From Halobacteriaceae archaeon Tc-Br11_E2g27 (GTDB lineage Archaea; Halobacteriota; Halobacteria; Halobacteriales; Haloarculaceae), in contig LKNH01000009.1 of assembly GCA_001564135.1 (NCBI GenBank), positions 1-20,589 of the forward strand: a DNA stretch of 20,589 nucleotides, written 5' to 3'. This document shows positions 1 through 8,081 of the stretch, piece after piece (positions within the stretch are counted from its first letter, which is position 1; each line of letters opens with the position of its first letter). The notes beneath the pieces are model-generated. The model made no database searches and was not told where the DNA came from. It saw only the letters and a list, made by a program, of their open reading frames with translations. The position numbers and the translations under genes were made by a program.

Positions 1-1020
1 AACGTCACCACGTGCCATTCCTTCTCCGCCAGGTTCGATGTCGCCAACCCAGTGGTCGGCCCAGTTCTCTCGCTCCGGGAAGTCCCAGTGACTATCCGGA
101 AGCAAGTAGCCAGCGTTGAGGAGTGCAACGACGAACGTTCCACCAACCATCGCACCAATCAACGATGGGAACTCGGCGGTGATGAACCACGCCGAAATCC
201 AGTATGGGATAGCGAACGAAATCCCTGAAACCAGCGCGAGCGGCAGGACTTCCTTGGTGGGTTGAAGCGATTTCTCCTCGCCGAAGAAGTATGTAATCAT
301 CCCGACGGCAAATACCGGCATCATGAACCCGACGAGCGCGTGGTAGGTCGCTGCCCAGGCAGCAATCTCCTGGGAGAACCCAACAACTTCGAAGCCACCC
401 TCGGAGATGGCCTCAGGATACCGTCCCTCCTCGAGCGGTGACTGGATACCGACGATAATTGGTGTTCCGACCGCACCGTACGTCACGGCGATAATGTGAC
501 CAATCAGCGCCGCAAGCACTGCTGCAAGCGCCGGGAACCCAAGCCCGAGCAACAGCGGCGCAACGACTGCTGCCGGTGTTCCGAATCCTGCTGCACCCTC
601 GATGAACGTGGTCATGAAGAAGGCAAGCAGAATAATCTGGACACGTCGGTCATCCGAGACCGCTGCGAACCCTTTGTTAATTCGGTCCAATGCACCGGCC
701 TGTAACATCGTATAGAGCAACACCAGTGCACCAGCGACGATGAACAAAATCTCCAAGGCTGTAATGACACCGACTATCGACGAGCCAAGGAGCCAGTCGA
801 TCGGCAGGTTCCAGATAACGAATCCGACAATGAGCGCGACAATCCACGCAATCGGCATTGCCCGCGTCGCCGGCCAGAGTAATCCGACCAGCAACACTGC
901 CGTGATAATCAGCGGCAGTGCAGCCATCAATAGCTCAACAGCACCTGCATCGGATGCACCAGGAATTACCTCGTCGACATCCGCCTGCAACACTGTTGCG
1001 AGGTGTACGAGACTACTCAT
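1..1020 (-). CDS. lctP: L-lactate permease (LctP family), partial: C-terminus beyond window edge
   Basis: This is the N-terminal 340 codons of a polytopic membrane transporter with no stop before the window edge. The translation begins MSSLVHLATVLQADVDEV and alternates long hydrophobic helices with short loops. The segment with ...FIEGAAGFGTPAAV... followed by APLLLGLGFPALAAV is characteristic of the LctP lactate permease family, which moves lactate or glycolate with a cation across the cytoplasmic membrane. The start is supported by a strong Shine-Dalgarno GGAGGT at 1026-1031 (read on the minus strand), a few bases before the ATG. No other in-frame start competes, because the overlapping upstream ATG runs at once into a stop. 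The neighbouring CoA-dependent acid catabolism genes fit a carboxylate importer. The family is firm; the exact substrate (lactate or glycolate) is inferred. Confidence 0.9.
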   Translation of the reverse strand, partial: MSSLVHLATVLQADVDEVIPGASDAGAVELLMAALPLIITAVLLVGLLWPATRAMPIAWIVALIVGFVIWNLPIDWLLGSSIVGVITALEILFIVAGALVLLYTMLQAGALDRINKGFAAVSDDRRVQIILLAFFMTTFIEGAAGFGTPAAVVAPLLLGLGFPALAAVLAALIGHIIAVTYGAVGTPIIVGIQSPLEEGRYPEAISEGGFEVVGFSQEIAAWAATYHALVGFMMPVFAVGMITYFFGEEKSLQPTKEVLPLALVSGISFAIPYWISAWFITAEFPSLIGAMVGGTFVVALLNAGYLLPDSHWDFPERENWADHWVGDIEPGGEGMARGDV

Positions 1021-1033
1021 ACATTACCTCCAA

Positions 1034-1073
1034 ACCGATAGCCAGAACGTCGGTGTACGTCCGTACTATCGGT
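1034..1073 (-). promoter_or_regulatory. Inverted repeat in lctP leader, next to the Shine-Dalgarno
   Basis: ACCGATAG at 1034-1041 pairs perfectly with CTATCGGT at 1066-1073, an 8-bp inverted repeat with a 24-base spacer. On the lctP strand the proximal arm ends three bases before the GGAGGT Shine-Dalgarno. It could be a dimeric repressor operator or an mRNA stem near the ribosome binding site. This is a sequence observation only; the function is inferred. Confidence 0.4.
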
Positions 1074-1597
1074 TCTCTTTCTCTGACGTCTCGGTCTTTG
1101 CAGACGGTGCTGTGCCCCATTCCCGTAATATGTCATTTGTTGATTGTGTTTGTAATTCATAGCTATCCGATGTGGGGTGTAACCACTCAACCAGTGTCGT
1201 GAGTGTACCCGAAGGCTATCCCTAGTAGCTATCGCACTATCCCACATCTACGGCTATGTGCTACCATAACACACTTAAAGGTTTCTTATTTTCCTTTTTT
1301 AACATGTAAATTTGTTATATACACACATTGGGTAATTGTTAGCATGCCGCTTTTCCACCATGATACAGCAGCTACAAACGATTACGTTACGTTCTAAAAG
1401 GACTCTAGCGGATCGTTCACTATTATAATACTCACTATTTAATATGTAGAAAATTGGAAAACAAGTCATCGAAGACGACACTCAGAGTATCCAATAACAC
1501 TGTTTTGAGAATAATCTTTTTGCGATAGAAAGTGGAGCTACAGCCACTCAAAATTGTGTTTTCGGGAAATAAAGCAACAGTCCGACTGCACACAGAA

Positions 1598-1604
1598 TTT
1601 ATTA
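1598..1604 (+). promoter_or_regulatory. TATA-like box for the first MCP gene
   Basis: TTTATTA is centred 28 bases before the ATG at 1629, the spacing expected for archaeal TBP/TFB promoters of leaderless or short-leader transcripts. This supports the ATG at 1629 over the upstream in-frame GTG at 1614. Confidence 0.55.
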
Positions 1605-1628
1605 CGGTGAATTGTGTTGGGTGAAAGT

Positions 1629-2993
1629 ATGTCAGAGGCACAGCAGCAAAACGAGCAAGAAACCTATGCACCGCTCGTCGAATCCGACAAGTCGGATAGC
1701 GAGAAGACAAGAGAGGAATTTCGGCGCGAACGAGACGAGTGGCGAAATCTATTCAACCAGTTGATAGCTGACTTTCCTGAGCCGATTTTTGCTGTCGATG
1801 ACGAGCGACGGCTCCGATATTTTAACGAGGAGGCAGAAGCGGCCTACGGCCGGTCGAAAGACGAAGCAATTGGCACGGAAGGCTACCAGTTTTTCGGGAC
1901 GGAAGGCGAATCAGAAATCCTTGCGGAAACGGTTGCACGGACGGGTGAGACAATCTGGGAAAAGGAGTTTCGAAAAGTGCCGACACCTGATGGCCACCTC
2001 TGGAACCGCTCGATGGCTGTCCACCTGACTGACCTCGACGGCAACACTGTCGGCGCGGTCGAGATGACACCAATCGTCACGGATATCGTTAGACAGCGAA
2101 ACGGCATGCGAGAAGCACAGACCAAACTCTCCGAGGAGATTAACGCAGCGATAGCGAAACTGCGGGAGACAGCAACGGATGTTGCAGATAGCTCGAACCA
2201 GAGCAGTGGTCTCGCCCGTGACCAATCGGAAACGCTCGACCAGATTGCCGGAGAGATATCGAACCTCAGCGCAAGCGTTGAGGAAGTTGCTTCGACCGCA
2301 CAGGAAGTCGAAACACAGAGCACCCGTGCTGAGGCGTTAACCGAGGAAGGGACCGAGTCGGCTGCGGCCGCATTGGACGTGATGGATGAGGTAACAGACT
2401 CCGCAGACGAGATGGAACAGCAGGTGACCGACCTTCAGGAGCGTATCAACGAGATAGACAGCATTGTCGAGGTTATCAACAGTATCGCTGACCAGACGAA
2501 CATGCTTGCGCTGAACGCAAGCATCGAGGCCGCACGCGCTGCTGAAGGTGGGGAAGGATTCGCGGTTGTCGCCGATGAGGTGAAATCCCTTGCCGAGGAG
2601 TCAAAAGACCATGCTGGCCAGATAGAGGAGATGGTTGCCGAAGTCGAGCGCACAACTGCTGATACGGTCGATATTATCCAGCAAACGAGCGAACGCCTTG
2701 CAGACGCAGTCCAGCAGACCGAGACAGTTTCCGATAACCTGGTGGAAATCAGCGACGCAATCCAACAGACAGCACAGGGGATGGAAGATGTCGCGACGGC
2801 GATGGACGACCAGGCAGAAGGGACCGAGGCGGTGGCTGGACTGATTGATGATGTTTCCTCAAGTGCCGAACGGCTTGCCGAGGAGATTATGACGATTGCC
2901 GATGCCAACCAACAGCAATCAGAGCTCGTCGAATCCGTCGAAGAGATGGTCGCAACGCTCGAATCCGAGATGGCGGCGTTGAGCGAAGAGTGA
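1629..2993 (+). CDS. Soluble PAS-domain methyl-accepting chemotaxis transducer
   Basis: A 454-residue cytoplasmic signal transducer with no membrane segment or signal peptide. Residues about 40-155 form a PAS sensor domain (NQLIADFPEPIFAVDDE... through a DGHLWNRSM strand). Residues about 180-440 form the long antiparallel coiled coil of an MCP signalling domain. The conserved hairpin tip at about 286-325 (IADQTNMLALNASIEAARA, then EGFAVVADEVKSLAEES) binds CheA/CheW. Gln/Glu-rich heptads are probable methylation sites. I chose ATG 1629 because GGTGA at 1620-1624 and the TATA-like box at 1598 fit it; a GTG at 1614 would add only MLGES. By family it would sense an intracellular ligand or redox state and feed the archaellum chemosensory array. 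No che genes are in the window, so its partners lie elsewhere. Confidence 0.93.
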   Translation: MSEAQQQNEQETYAPLVESDKSDSEKTREEFRRERDEWRNLFNQLIADFPEPIFAVDDERRLRYFNEEAEAAYGRSKDEAIGTEGYQFFGTEGESEILAETVARTGETIWEKEFRKVPTPDGHLWNRSMAVHLTDLDGNTVGAVEMTPIVTDIVRQRNGMREAQTKLSEEINAAIAKLRETATDVADSSNQSSGLARDQSETLDQIAGEISNLSASVEEVASTAQEVETQSTRAEALTEEGTESAAAALDVMDEVTDSADEMEQQVTDLQERINEIDSIVEVINSIADQTNMLALNASIEAARAAEGGEGFAVVADEVKSLAEESKDHAGQIEEMVAEVERTTADTVDIIQQTSERLADAVQQTETVSDNLVEISDAIQQTAQGMEDVATAMDDQAEGTEAVAGLIDDVSSSAERLAEEIMTIADANQQQSELVESVEEMVATLESEMAALSEE

Positions 2994-3010
2994 ACTGCTC
3001 TGCCGTCCTG

Positions 3011-3020
3011 TTTTTTATAT
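3011..3020 (+). promoter_or_regulatory. T-tract (transducer terminator) merging into TATA box
   Basis: Six T residues at 3011-3016, soon after the MCP stop, resemble an archaeal oligo-T terminator. The same string continues as TTTATAT (3014-3020), centred 26 bases before the ATG at 3043, so one short element may both end the transducer transcript and start the next one. Confidence 0.5.
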
Positions 3021-3042
3021 TGGGGTCAACAATAGAGTCTGT

Positions 3043-3249
3043 ATGTCCGATTCGTTCGATAAAGAAACCGTTGTGAAACTGGTCGGCGTCTTCGTTGCGG
3101 CATTACTTGCAATTAATGCAGTCGAGTATCTTGGCGGCGCAATTGCCAGGGGCGAGGTTATTGGTGATATCTACGCCATCCTGTCTCTCCTGTTGCTGGT
3201 GGTACTGTTTGCCGCGTTACTTGTCCAGACAAAGCGACCCTCCCCATAG
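3043..3249 (+). CDS. Small two-helix membrane protein, function unknown
   Basis: A 68-residue protein with two predicted membrane helices: roughly residues 10-30 (VKLVGVFVAALLAINAVEYL) and 40-62 (IGDIYAILSLLLLVVLFAALL). A short charged N-terminus and a KRPSP tail flank them. It has its own TATA-like box 26 bases upstream and a T-rich terminator after it, so it is probably transcribed alone. I recognise no family. Its position directly behind a soluble chemotaxis transducer may be chance. Credible as a gene because of the promoter spacing, the codon usage and the clean two-helix layout. Confidence 0.7.
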   Translation: MSDSFDKETVVKLVGVFVAALLAINAVEYLGGAIARGEVIGDIYAILSLLLLVVLFAALLVQTKRPSP

Positions 3250-3619
3250 CGTCACAAGCCCAGGCTTCAACGTCTCTTTTTTACCGCCTCTTGGGAGTGC
3301 TGCACCAAATGTCCGGCACCCGAGACTGTCGGTTTTATTGATATTGTATTTTAAATATTGAAGGCCAAAAATAGAACATTGTTGTGTTTGATATTCTACA
3401 TAGCTTTAAAAATAACCACAATTTATAGCTGGAAGAAGGTTTAAACTACATTATTTAGGTAATAAATACAACATTAAAAATAAATTAACTCTTTGAATAA
3501 AATATCAACTATTTTTAGAAGTTACTTGAACGTAAACATAGTTAGGTAGATAATAAAGTATTTTAAAGAATAGGTTGAGGACTCTGAGAGCCATTGAGAC
3601 CGGTGACCAAATCCAGTTA
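3250..3619. other. AT-rich intergenic spacer
   Basis: No gene is supported here. From about 3340 to 3580 the sequence is strikingly rich in A and T, with runs such as TTTAAAAATAA and ATTAAAAATAAATTAA, against GC-rich flanking genes. It lies between the ends of a rightward gene and a leftward gene, so no promoter is required for the flanking genes. Open frames crossing it use codons unlike the neighbouring genes. It could be a remnant of inserted DNA or simply unconstrained spacer. Confidence 0.5.
3275..3282 (+). terminator. Oligo-T terminator after the small membrane protein
   Basis: TCTTTTTT, 26 bases after the stop codon at 3249, without a stable stem. This matches the usual archaeal intrinsic terminator type. 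Confidence 0.45.
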
Positions 3620-3940
3620 TCAGTCCGACCCAAACTGAACCGTTTCGTCGACGATGAGTATCTCGCCGGCCTCATCATCGAGAAAGTTCTCAGTATCAGC
3701 CTGTATCTGCTGACCAGCTTCGCTCCCGAACACGTCACCAACGCTGGTTCCCTCTTCGAAGTACAGCTCTGCGATACCATCATACGTGGTCTGTTCCGGG
3801 TCTGCCGGTACCGAAGTCGTATAGGTATGGACACCAGGAAGGCCCTCGGCGAGCGGTGCGTGTTCGGTGAGCCAGTACTCGACGAATTCGTCGTGTGTCA
3901 TCCCATCTTTTCGGACAAGCAAGTTCACAAGTTTTCGCAT
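3620..3940 (-). CDS. EthD-domain (dimeric alpha-beta barrel) protein
   Basis: A 106-residue protein starting MRKLVNLLVRKDGMTHDEF. The pattern of a beta strand, then a DEFVEYWLTEHAPLAEGLPGV helix, then a second strand, and a late segment on residue quality (DETVQFG) is typical of the EthD family of the ferredoxin-like dimeric barrel fold. In bacteria EthD accompanies ether-degrading P450 systems, but many members are small accessory or decycling-type proteins of unknown chemistry. It begins 51 bases downstream of the amidase stop on the same strand, so the two may be co-transcribed. No Shine-Dalgarno is visible. The fold is confident; the reaction is unknown. Confidence 0.82.
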   Translation of the reverse strand: MRKLVNLLVRKDGMTHDEFVEYWLTEHAPLAEGLPGVHTYTTSVPADPEQTTYDGIAELYFEEGTSVGDVFGSEAGQQIQADTENFLDDEAGEILIVDETVQFGSD

Positions 3941-3991
3941 ATCAAAGTGTTCGTCGAGTGGCTACTTGTGCGGTTCGGTACCACGAAGAGT

Positions 3992-5518
3992 CTAGAGGTC
4001 AGGTGAGACCGTCTGCTCAAACGCATATCCGGCCCGCAACGCTGTTGCATCGTCGAAGCGCTCGCTGACGAACATCAAGCCCACAGGGAGACCATCGCTC
4101 GTTCCCGCAGGGACGCTGATTGCTGGATGGCCCGTGTTATCGAACGGTGCCGTATTGTTGAGCATGTTCAGTGCCCGCTGGATGGCCTGAACTCGAGAGA
4201 GATTCCGGTCAACCTCGTGTGCGGTCTGTGGCGTCGTTGGCATCGCCAGCACATCAACATCCGCAAGGACCGAATCGTACTCATCCCGTAATTTCCGGCT
4301 GAGGTTCTGGCCTTTCGCGTGGTACTGGCCACGGTATTGGTCGGAGAGATACTGCCCAAGGACGAGGGTCAATTTGACTGTCGTCAGGTAATCATCCGCC
4401 TGCGAACGGCGGGCGCGACCGAAGAAATCGGCAAACTGTGCGTCGTAAAATCCCTTGCCGTAGTGACCGATACATTCGGATTCGATTGTTGCAGTAATCT
4501 CCTCGTTTCCAATTGCGTTCCAAATCGCCATCCCATCGAGATGCATCGGAAGAGAGACCGACTCAATAGTTGCCCCTTCAGCCTCGAAGGCATCGAGGGC
4601 ATCACGGACCGTCTCATCAACACCGGGTTCGCTCTCGTCATGGCCAAATCCTTCCTCCAGTACACCGACGGTGAGTTCTGATGGGTCATCGTCAAGATGA
4701 GAGGTATATTTCTGAGTGGTTACTGCTCCCTGTCTGGGGTCAAGTCCATCCTCGCCAGCAACTACCTCAAGCACCCGCGCGCAGTCTTCGACAGTCTGTG
4801 CCATCGGCCCGGTGTGGTCAAACGACTGCCCAAGGCCGGCAATACCCGTATACGGTACCAGCCCGTGCGTTGGTTTGTGGCCGACGATACCGCTCCATGA
4901 CGCCGGAATCCGCACTGAGCCACCCTGGTCGCCACCCATCGCCACATCGACCTCACCGGTTCCGACCGCTGCGGCCGCTCCGGATGATGAGCCACCAGCG
5001 ATATAGTCGTCATCGTACGGGTTCAACACCGGCCCCGTTGCCGAGAGTTCGCCGCTTCCCGAAAACGACATATCCTCCATATTCAACTTTGCCGTGATTG
5101 TCGCCCCTGCATCAAGCAACCGAGTGACAATTGTTGCATCCGTTGACGGGACATATCCCTTGAAGAGTTTCGACCCGAGGGTCATCTCGATGCCTGCAAG
5201 CGAAATGTTGTCTTTGAGGCCAATCTCGTAACCAGCAAGCGGCCCCTCTGCTGCGCCGGGTACGTGACACTTGCGCACGTAGGCATTCAGTGAGTCTTCC
5301 TCAGGAGCGGGTTGATGGCCGGGGTCGCGCTCGTGATACTGTACGTCCGGTGTGGGATTTGGCAACTCATCGAGGCGTTCATATCCCTCAAGTACCGCAG
5401 GGATAACGGCCGCAAAGTCCTCGATTTCGTCCTCGGAAAGGCTAATGTGGTGTTCTGCAGCCAGTTCCGCAATCTCCGCTTTCGTTGGTGGGCGGATATT
5501 TGGTGGTGATTCCGACAT
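3992..5518 (-). CDS. Amidase signature family amidase
   Basis: A 508-residue hydrolase of the amidase signature family, converting carboxamides to acids and ammonia. The Ser-cisSer-Lys triad can be placed: Lys102 in GLKDN, cis-Ser177 in GGSSSG, nucleophile Ser201 in GGDQGGSVRIP. The spacings (24 and 99 residues) are those of the Rhodococcus-type nitrile-pathway amidases, and the following HKPTHGLVPYTGIAGLGQSF block also matches that subgroup rather than GatA. A longer frame opens to 5644, but the 42 extra residues are basic, unlike the family, and would overlap the divergent dehydrogenase. ATG 5518 (MSESPPNIRPP) has a TATATA box 21-26 bases upstream. The product acid could enter the CoA pathways encoded nearby. 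The true substrate is not determinable. Confidence 0.93.
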   Translation of the reverse strand: MSESPPNIRPPTKAEIAELAAEHHISLSEDEIEDFAAVIPAVLEGYERLDELPNPTPDVQYHERDPGHQPAPEEDSLNAYVRKCHVPGAAEGPLAGYEIGLKDNISLAGIEMTLGSKLFKGYVPSTDATIVTRLLDAGATITAKLNMEDMSFSGSGELSATGPVLNPYDDDYIAGGSSSGAAAAVGTGEVDVAMGGDQGGSVRIPASWSGIVGHKPTHGLVPYTGIAGLGQSFDHTGPMAQTVEDCARVLEVVAGEDGLDPRQGAVTTQKYTSHLDDDPSELTVGVLEEGFGHDESEPGVDETVRDALDAFEAEGATIESVSLPMHLDGMAIWNAIGNEEITATIESECIGHYGKGFYDAQFADFFGRARRSQADDYLTTVKLTLVLGQYLSDQYRGQYHAKGQNLSRKLRDEYDSVLADVDVLAMPTTPQTAHEVDRNLSRVQAIQRALNMLNNTAPFDNTGHPAISVPAGTSDGLPVGLMFVSERFDDATALRAGYAFEQTVSPDL

Positions 5519-5538
5519 TGTAGTTGTATGATAGAGAG

Positions 5539-5544
5539 TATATA
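5539..5544 (-). promoter_or_regulatory. TATA-like box for the amidase
   Basis: TATATA centred about 24 bases upstream of ATG 5518, suggesting a leaderless transcript. It shares a 117-base divergent spacer with the dehydrogenase promoter. Confidence 0.5.
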
Positions 5545-5603
5545 GCATATCTTTTGGGGCTAATCGAGCGGCCACCTGCTGGAACCATGGGGTAAACCGA
5601 ACC

Positions 5604-5610
5604 CTATATG
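5604..5610 (+). promoter_or_regulatory. TATA-like box for 3-hydroxyacyl-CoA dehydrogenase
   Basis: CTATATG centred 29 bases upstream of ATG 5636. Together with the amidase box at 5539 it makes a compact divergent promoter pair that could be co-regulated. Confidence 0.5.
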
Positions 5611-5635
5611 CCCGTGCTCGCCCAAACTGTAGCTG

Positions 5636-6499
5636 ATGGCACACGATATCGACTCACTCGACAGCATCGGCGTTGTCGGCGCTGGAACGATGGGTAGTGG
5701 AATCGCACAGGTCGCCGCAGTTGCCGGTTATGACGTAATCATGCGCGACATCGAACAGGAATATGTCGACAACGGCTTCGAGACAATCGAGGGCAGCCTC
5801 AACAGACTTGTCGAGCGCGACAGTCTCTCGGCGGACGAGGCCGACGCTGCACAGGACCGCATCACTGGCACAACGGAACTGGCAGACCTTGCTGATGCCG
5901 ACCTCGTCGTCGAGGCCGCCGTCGAAAACCTGGATATCAAACAGGACATTTTCGTTGACCTTGATGAGATTGTAAAGGAGGACGCTGTGCTCGCCACGAA
6001 CACGAGCACACTCTCGATTACGACTATCGCCAGCGCGACTGACCGACAGGATTCCGTCGTCGGTATTCACTTCATGAACCCGGTTCCAATCATGGAAGGT
6101 GTCGAGATTGTCGTCGGCGAGCGAACCGACGACGAAGTCGTGCAGTTAGCTCATGACTTCTCGGAAGACCTCGGCAAGAAAACGTGGGAGTCCGACGACA
6201 AACCCGGCTTCGTCACCAACCGAATTCTGATGCCCTGGATTAACGAAGGCGTTCGTGCCTTTGACGAAGGAGTTGCGACAAAGGCTGATATCGACCGCGG
6301 GATGAAACTCGGAACGAACGTCCCGATGGGACCGCTCGAACTCGCCGACCACATCGGCCTCGATATCTGCCTGCATGCAAGCGAAACGCTGCATGAAGAA
6401 CTTGGCGACCGCTACAAACCAGCCTACCTGCTCAAACGAAAAGTCGAAGCCGGTGACCTCGGGAAAAAGACCGGACGTGGCTTCTACGAGTACGAATAG
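5636..6499 (+). CDS. hbd: 3-hydroxyacyl-CoA dehydrogenase (NAD)
   Basis: A 287-residue single-domain enzyme of beta-oxidation, oxidising (S)-3-hydroxyacyl-CoA to 3-ketoacyl-CoA with NAD. The Rossmann motif GAGTMG is at residues 15-20. Residues aligning with the mammalian enzyme's active site are present with correct spacing: Ser124 (TNTSTL), His145 (GIHFMNPVP), Glu157 (EGVEIV) and Asn195 (GFVTNRI). Length matches the short PaaH/Hbd type without a fused enoyl-CoA hydratase. The C-terminal domain ends in GKKTGRGFYEYE, typical of the family. It ends with TAG, showing that TAG is an ordinary stop in this genome. It converges on the acyl-CoA dehydrogenase with a 23-base gap. Substrate chain length is not predictable. 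Confidence 0.95.
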   Translation: MAHDIDSLDSIGVVGAGTMGSGIAQVAAVAGYDVIMRDIEQEYVDNGFETIEGSLNRLVERDSLSADEADAAQDRITGTTELADLADADLVVEAAVENLDIKQDIFVDLDEIVKEDAVLATNTSTLSITTIASATDRQDSVVGIHFMNPVPIMEGVEIVVGERTDDEVVQLAHDFSEDLGKKTWESDDKPGFVTNRILMPWINEGVRAFDEGVATKADIDRGMKLGTNVPMGPLELADHIGLDICLHASETLHEELGDRYKPAYLLKRKVEAGDLGKKTGRGFYEYE

Positions 6500-6522
6500 A
6501 GCCGACCGAAAACGAATACTCG

Positions 6523-7647
6523 CTACTGTTTCAGGTGGCGCGCGATGATTTCTTTCTGAATCTCGGAAGTGCCCTCGTAGATGGTCGTAATCTTCGCATC
6601 GCGGTAGTAGCGTTCGACGTTGAAATCTTTCGTGTAGCCGTAGCCGCCGTGTACCTGTACGGCATCATCAGCGACGCTCACCGCCGTTTCGCTGGCGAAG
6701 TATTTGGCCATGCTCGCCGCTTTGGGGTCCACCGCACCGTCGTTTTTCTTCGCAGCATCCCGCGTGAGCAACCGCGCTGCCTGTACGTCGGTCTGCATAT
6801 CCGCAAGTTTCTGCCCGATGGCCTGATGGTCGATAATCGGCTTGCCGCCCTGCTCGCGCTCGTTCGCATACGTAACGGCATCATCGAGTGCCGCCTGTGC
6901 GACACCGACAGCCTGGCTGGCGATGGCGACGCGACCGCCGTTGAGAATCGAAAACGCTGCTTTGAGTCCATCGCCGACCGGCGTCAATCGGTTCTCAGCA
7001 GGGATGCGAACATCATCAAAGATGAGCGTCGTCGTATCGCTCGCTCTCAGCCCCAGCTTCTCTTCGTGTTTTCCAACTTCGAGTCCGTCGAGGTCCTTGG
7101 GAACCAAAAACTGTGTGACGGTATCATCATCGTCAGCATCCGTTTTGGCAAAGAGGATAACAACGCCTGCCCGCTCACCGTTGGTTATCCACTGTTTGGT
7201 GCCGTTGATGACATACTCATCGCCATCCCGCGTAGCGAGCGTTGACATCTCGGATGGGTTCGACCCGGCGTGTGGCTCCGACAGTGCAAATGCACCGACC
7301 GGTCGGCCATTGCGCATCTGTGTGAGCCACTCATCTTTCTGTCCTTCCGTTGCGAATTTGCTGATACAGGAAGTTGCAAGACAGTGGACCGAAAGCGCCG
7401 TTGCAAGCGAGAGATGTCCTCGTGCCAACTCCTCGTTCACGAGGCTGTAAGTGAGCATATCGGCATCGAACCCGTCATACTCCTCCGGCACGGTCATACT
7501 CGCAAGGTCGAGTTCCGACAGCCCATCCCAGACATCCTCGGGGAAGGTTTCGGTCTCTTCCGCTTCGCTGGCAATGTCGACCACCTCGCGCTCAACGAAC
7601 TCCCGGACCATATCACGAACCATCTGCTGTTCGCTCGTAAGCTCCAT
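6523..7647 (-). CDS. Acyl-CoA dehydrogenase (FAD)
   Basis: A 374-residue flavoprotein of the short/medium-chain acyl-CoA dehydrogenase group, introducing the alpha-beta double bond in the first beta-oxidation step and passing electrons to ETF. Diagnostic blocks are AFALSEPHAGSNPS and YVINGTKQWITNG in the middle domain, and VQVHGGYGYTKDFNVERYYRDAK... in the C-terminal domain. The catalytic base is Glu358 in IYEGTSEIQ, the position used by short and medium-chain enzymes. The full family length is present. The start is backed by a GGGGGTG Shine-Dalgarno just upstream and a TTAATC box about 25 bases upstream (7669-7674). The convergent 3-hydroxyacyl-CoA dehydrogenase supplies a later step of the same spiral. 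Confidence 0.95.
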   Translation of the reverse strand: MELTSEQQMVRDMVREFVEREVVDIASEAEETETFPEDVWDGLSELDLASMTVPEEYDGFDADMLTYSLVNEELARGHLSLATALSVHCLATSCISKFATEGQKDEWLTQMRNGRPVGAFALSEPHAGSNPSEMSTLATRDGDEYVINGTKQWITNGERAGVVILFAKTDADDDDTVTQFLVPKDLDGLEVGKHEEKLGLRASDTTTLIFDDVRIPAENRLTPVGDGLKAAFSILNGGRVAIASQAVGVAQAALDDAVTYANEREQGGKPIIDHQAIGQKLADMQTDVQAARLLTRDAAKKNDGAVDPKAASMAKYFASETAVSVADDAVQVHGGYGYTKDFNVERYYRDAKITTIYEGTSEIQKEIIARHLKQ

Positions 7648-7715
7648 ACACCCCCTTTGAACCGGAGTGATTAAGATTCACCGGTTGACAACAACGGAAA
7701 ATTAGCAACCGACGA

Positions 7716-8081
7716 TTACTGTCGGGCCGGAACTTCCGAATGTTCGGACGTTTCAGCACGGATAACCCAGTGGTCATCATCCGGCCGTGCAAGCGTTGCC
7801 TCCTCGCGAAGTTTTGCGATATATCCCGTCGGCTGGCGAATGAACTCGTGTTCTGCATCAATCCGCACGAGGTTGCCGATAAGCTGTGCAGTGGGTGGCT
7901 GCTGGGCCGCCCCACAGTCATAGATAGTGATGAACTCGTTGCCGTCGTTTGTCTCGTGAACGATAATATGCGCATGCAAGGGCAGTCGCCAGTGATTCTC
8001 ATCAACGGCTGCGAGATGGTTCATACTGCCAAATTTGTGAGCCATACATAAGAACAGTTCGCTGTCCAACGCTGTTGTCAT
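7716..8081 (-). CDS. Hypothetical acidic protein
   Basis: A 121-residue frame with haloarchaeal-style codon use and acidic composition. I recognise no family. It has a His-rich strand-like stretch (LPLHAHIIVHETND), a DCGAA turn and a C-terminal acidic tail, and no membrane helix or signal peptide. The start is doubtful. The first ATG (8081) lies exactly at the edge of a large palindrome, and in-frame ATGs at 8045 and 8024 are alternatives that would give 109 or 102 residues. It is downstream of the second transducer on the same strand, separated by that palindrome. Confidence 0.55.
   Translation of the reverse strand: MTTALDSELFLCMAHKFGSMNHLAAVDENHWRLPLHAHIIVHETNDGNEFITIYDCGAAQQPPTAQLIGNLVRIDAEHEFIRQPTGYIAKLREEATLARPDDDHWVIRAETSEHSEVPARQ

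Larger units (their letters stand above)
1021..1628. other. Long intergenic region between divergent genes
   Basis: About 600 bases with no convincing gene: the short open frames here have poor composition and no start signals. The left part (to about 1260) carries several copies of a CTATCC/CTATCG motif and an inverted repeat at 1034-1073. The right part (about 1265-1600) is very AT-rich and includes T-runs and several TATA-like strings. The region must hold the promoters for the leftward permease and the rightward transducer. A weak candidate box for the permease is CATATTA (minus strand, 1126-1132), which would give a leader of roughly 80 bases. Confidence 0.6.

Noticed and set aside
5519..5644. 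N-terminal extension of the amidase to 5644
   Set aside because: The extra residues are basic and non-conserved, overlap the divergent dehydrogenase start, and lie across the likely promoter.
6535..7245. A 236-codon open frame on the plus strand opposite the acyl-CoA dehydrogenase gene
   Set aside because: Long antisense frames are common opposite GC-rich haloarchaeal genes. The opposite strand encodes a full, motif-complete acyl-CoA dehydrogenase, and the plus-strand product has no recognisable family.
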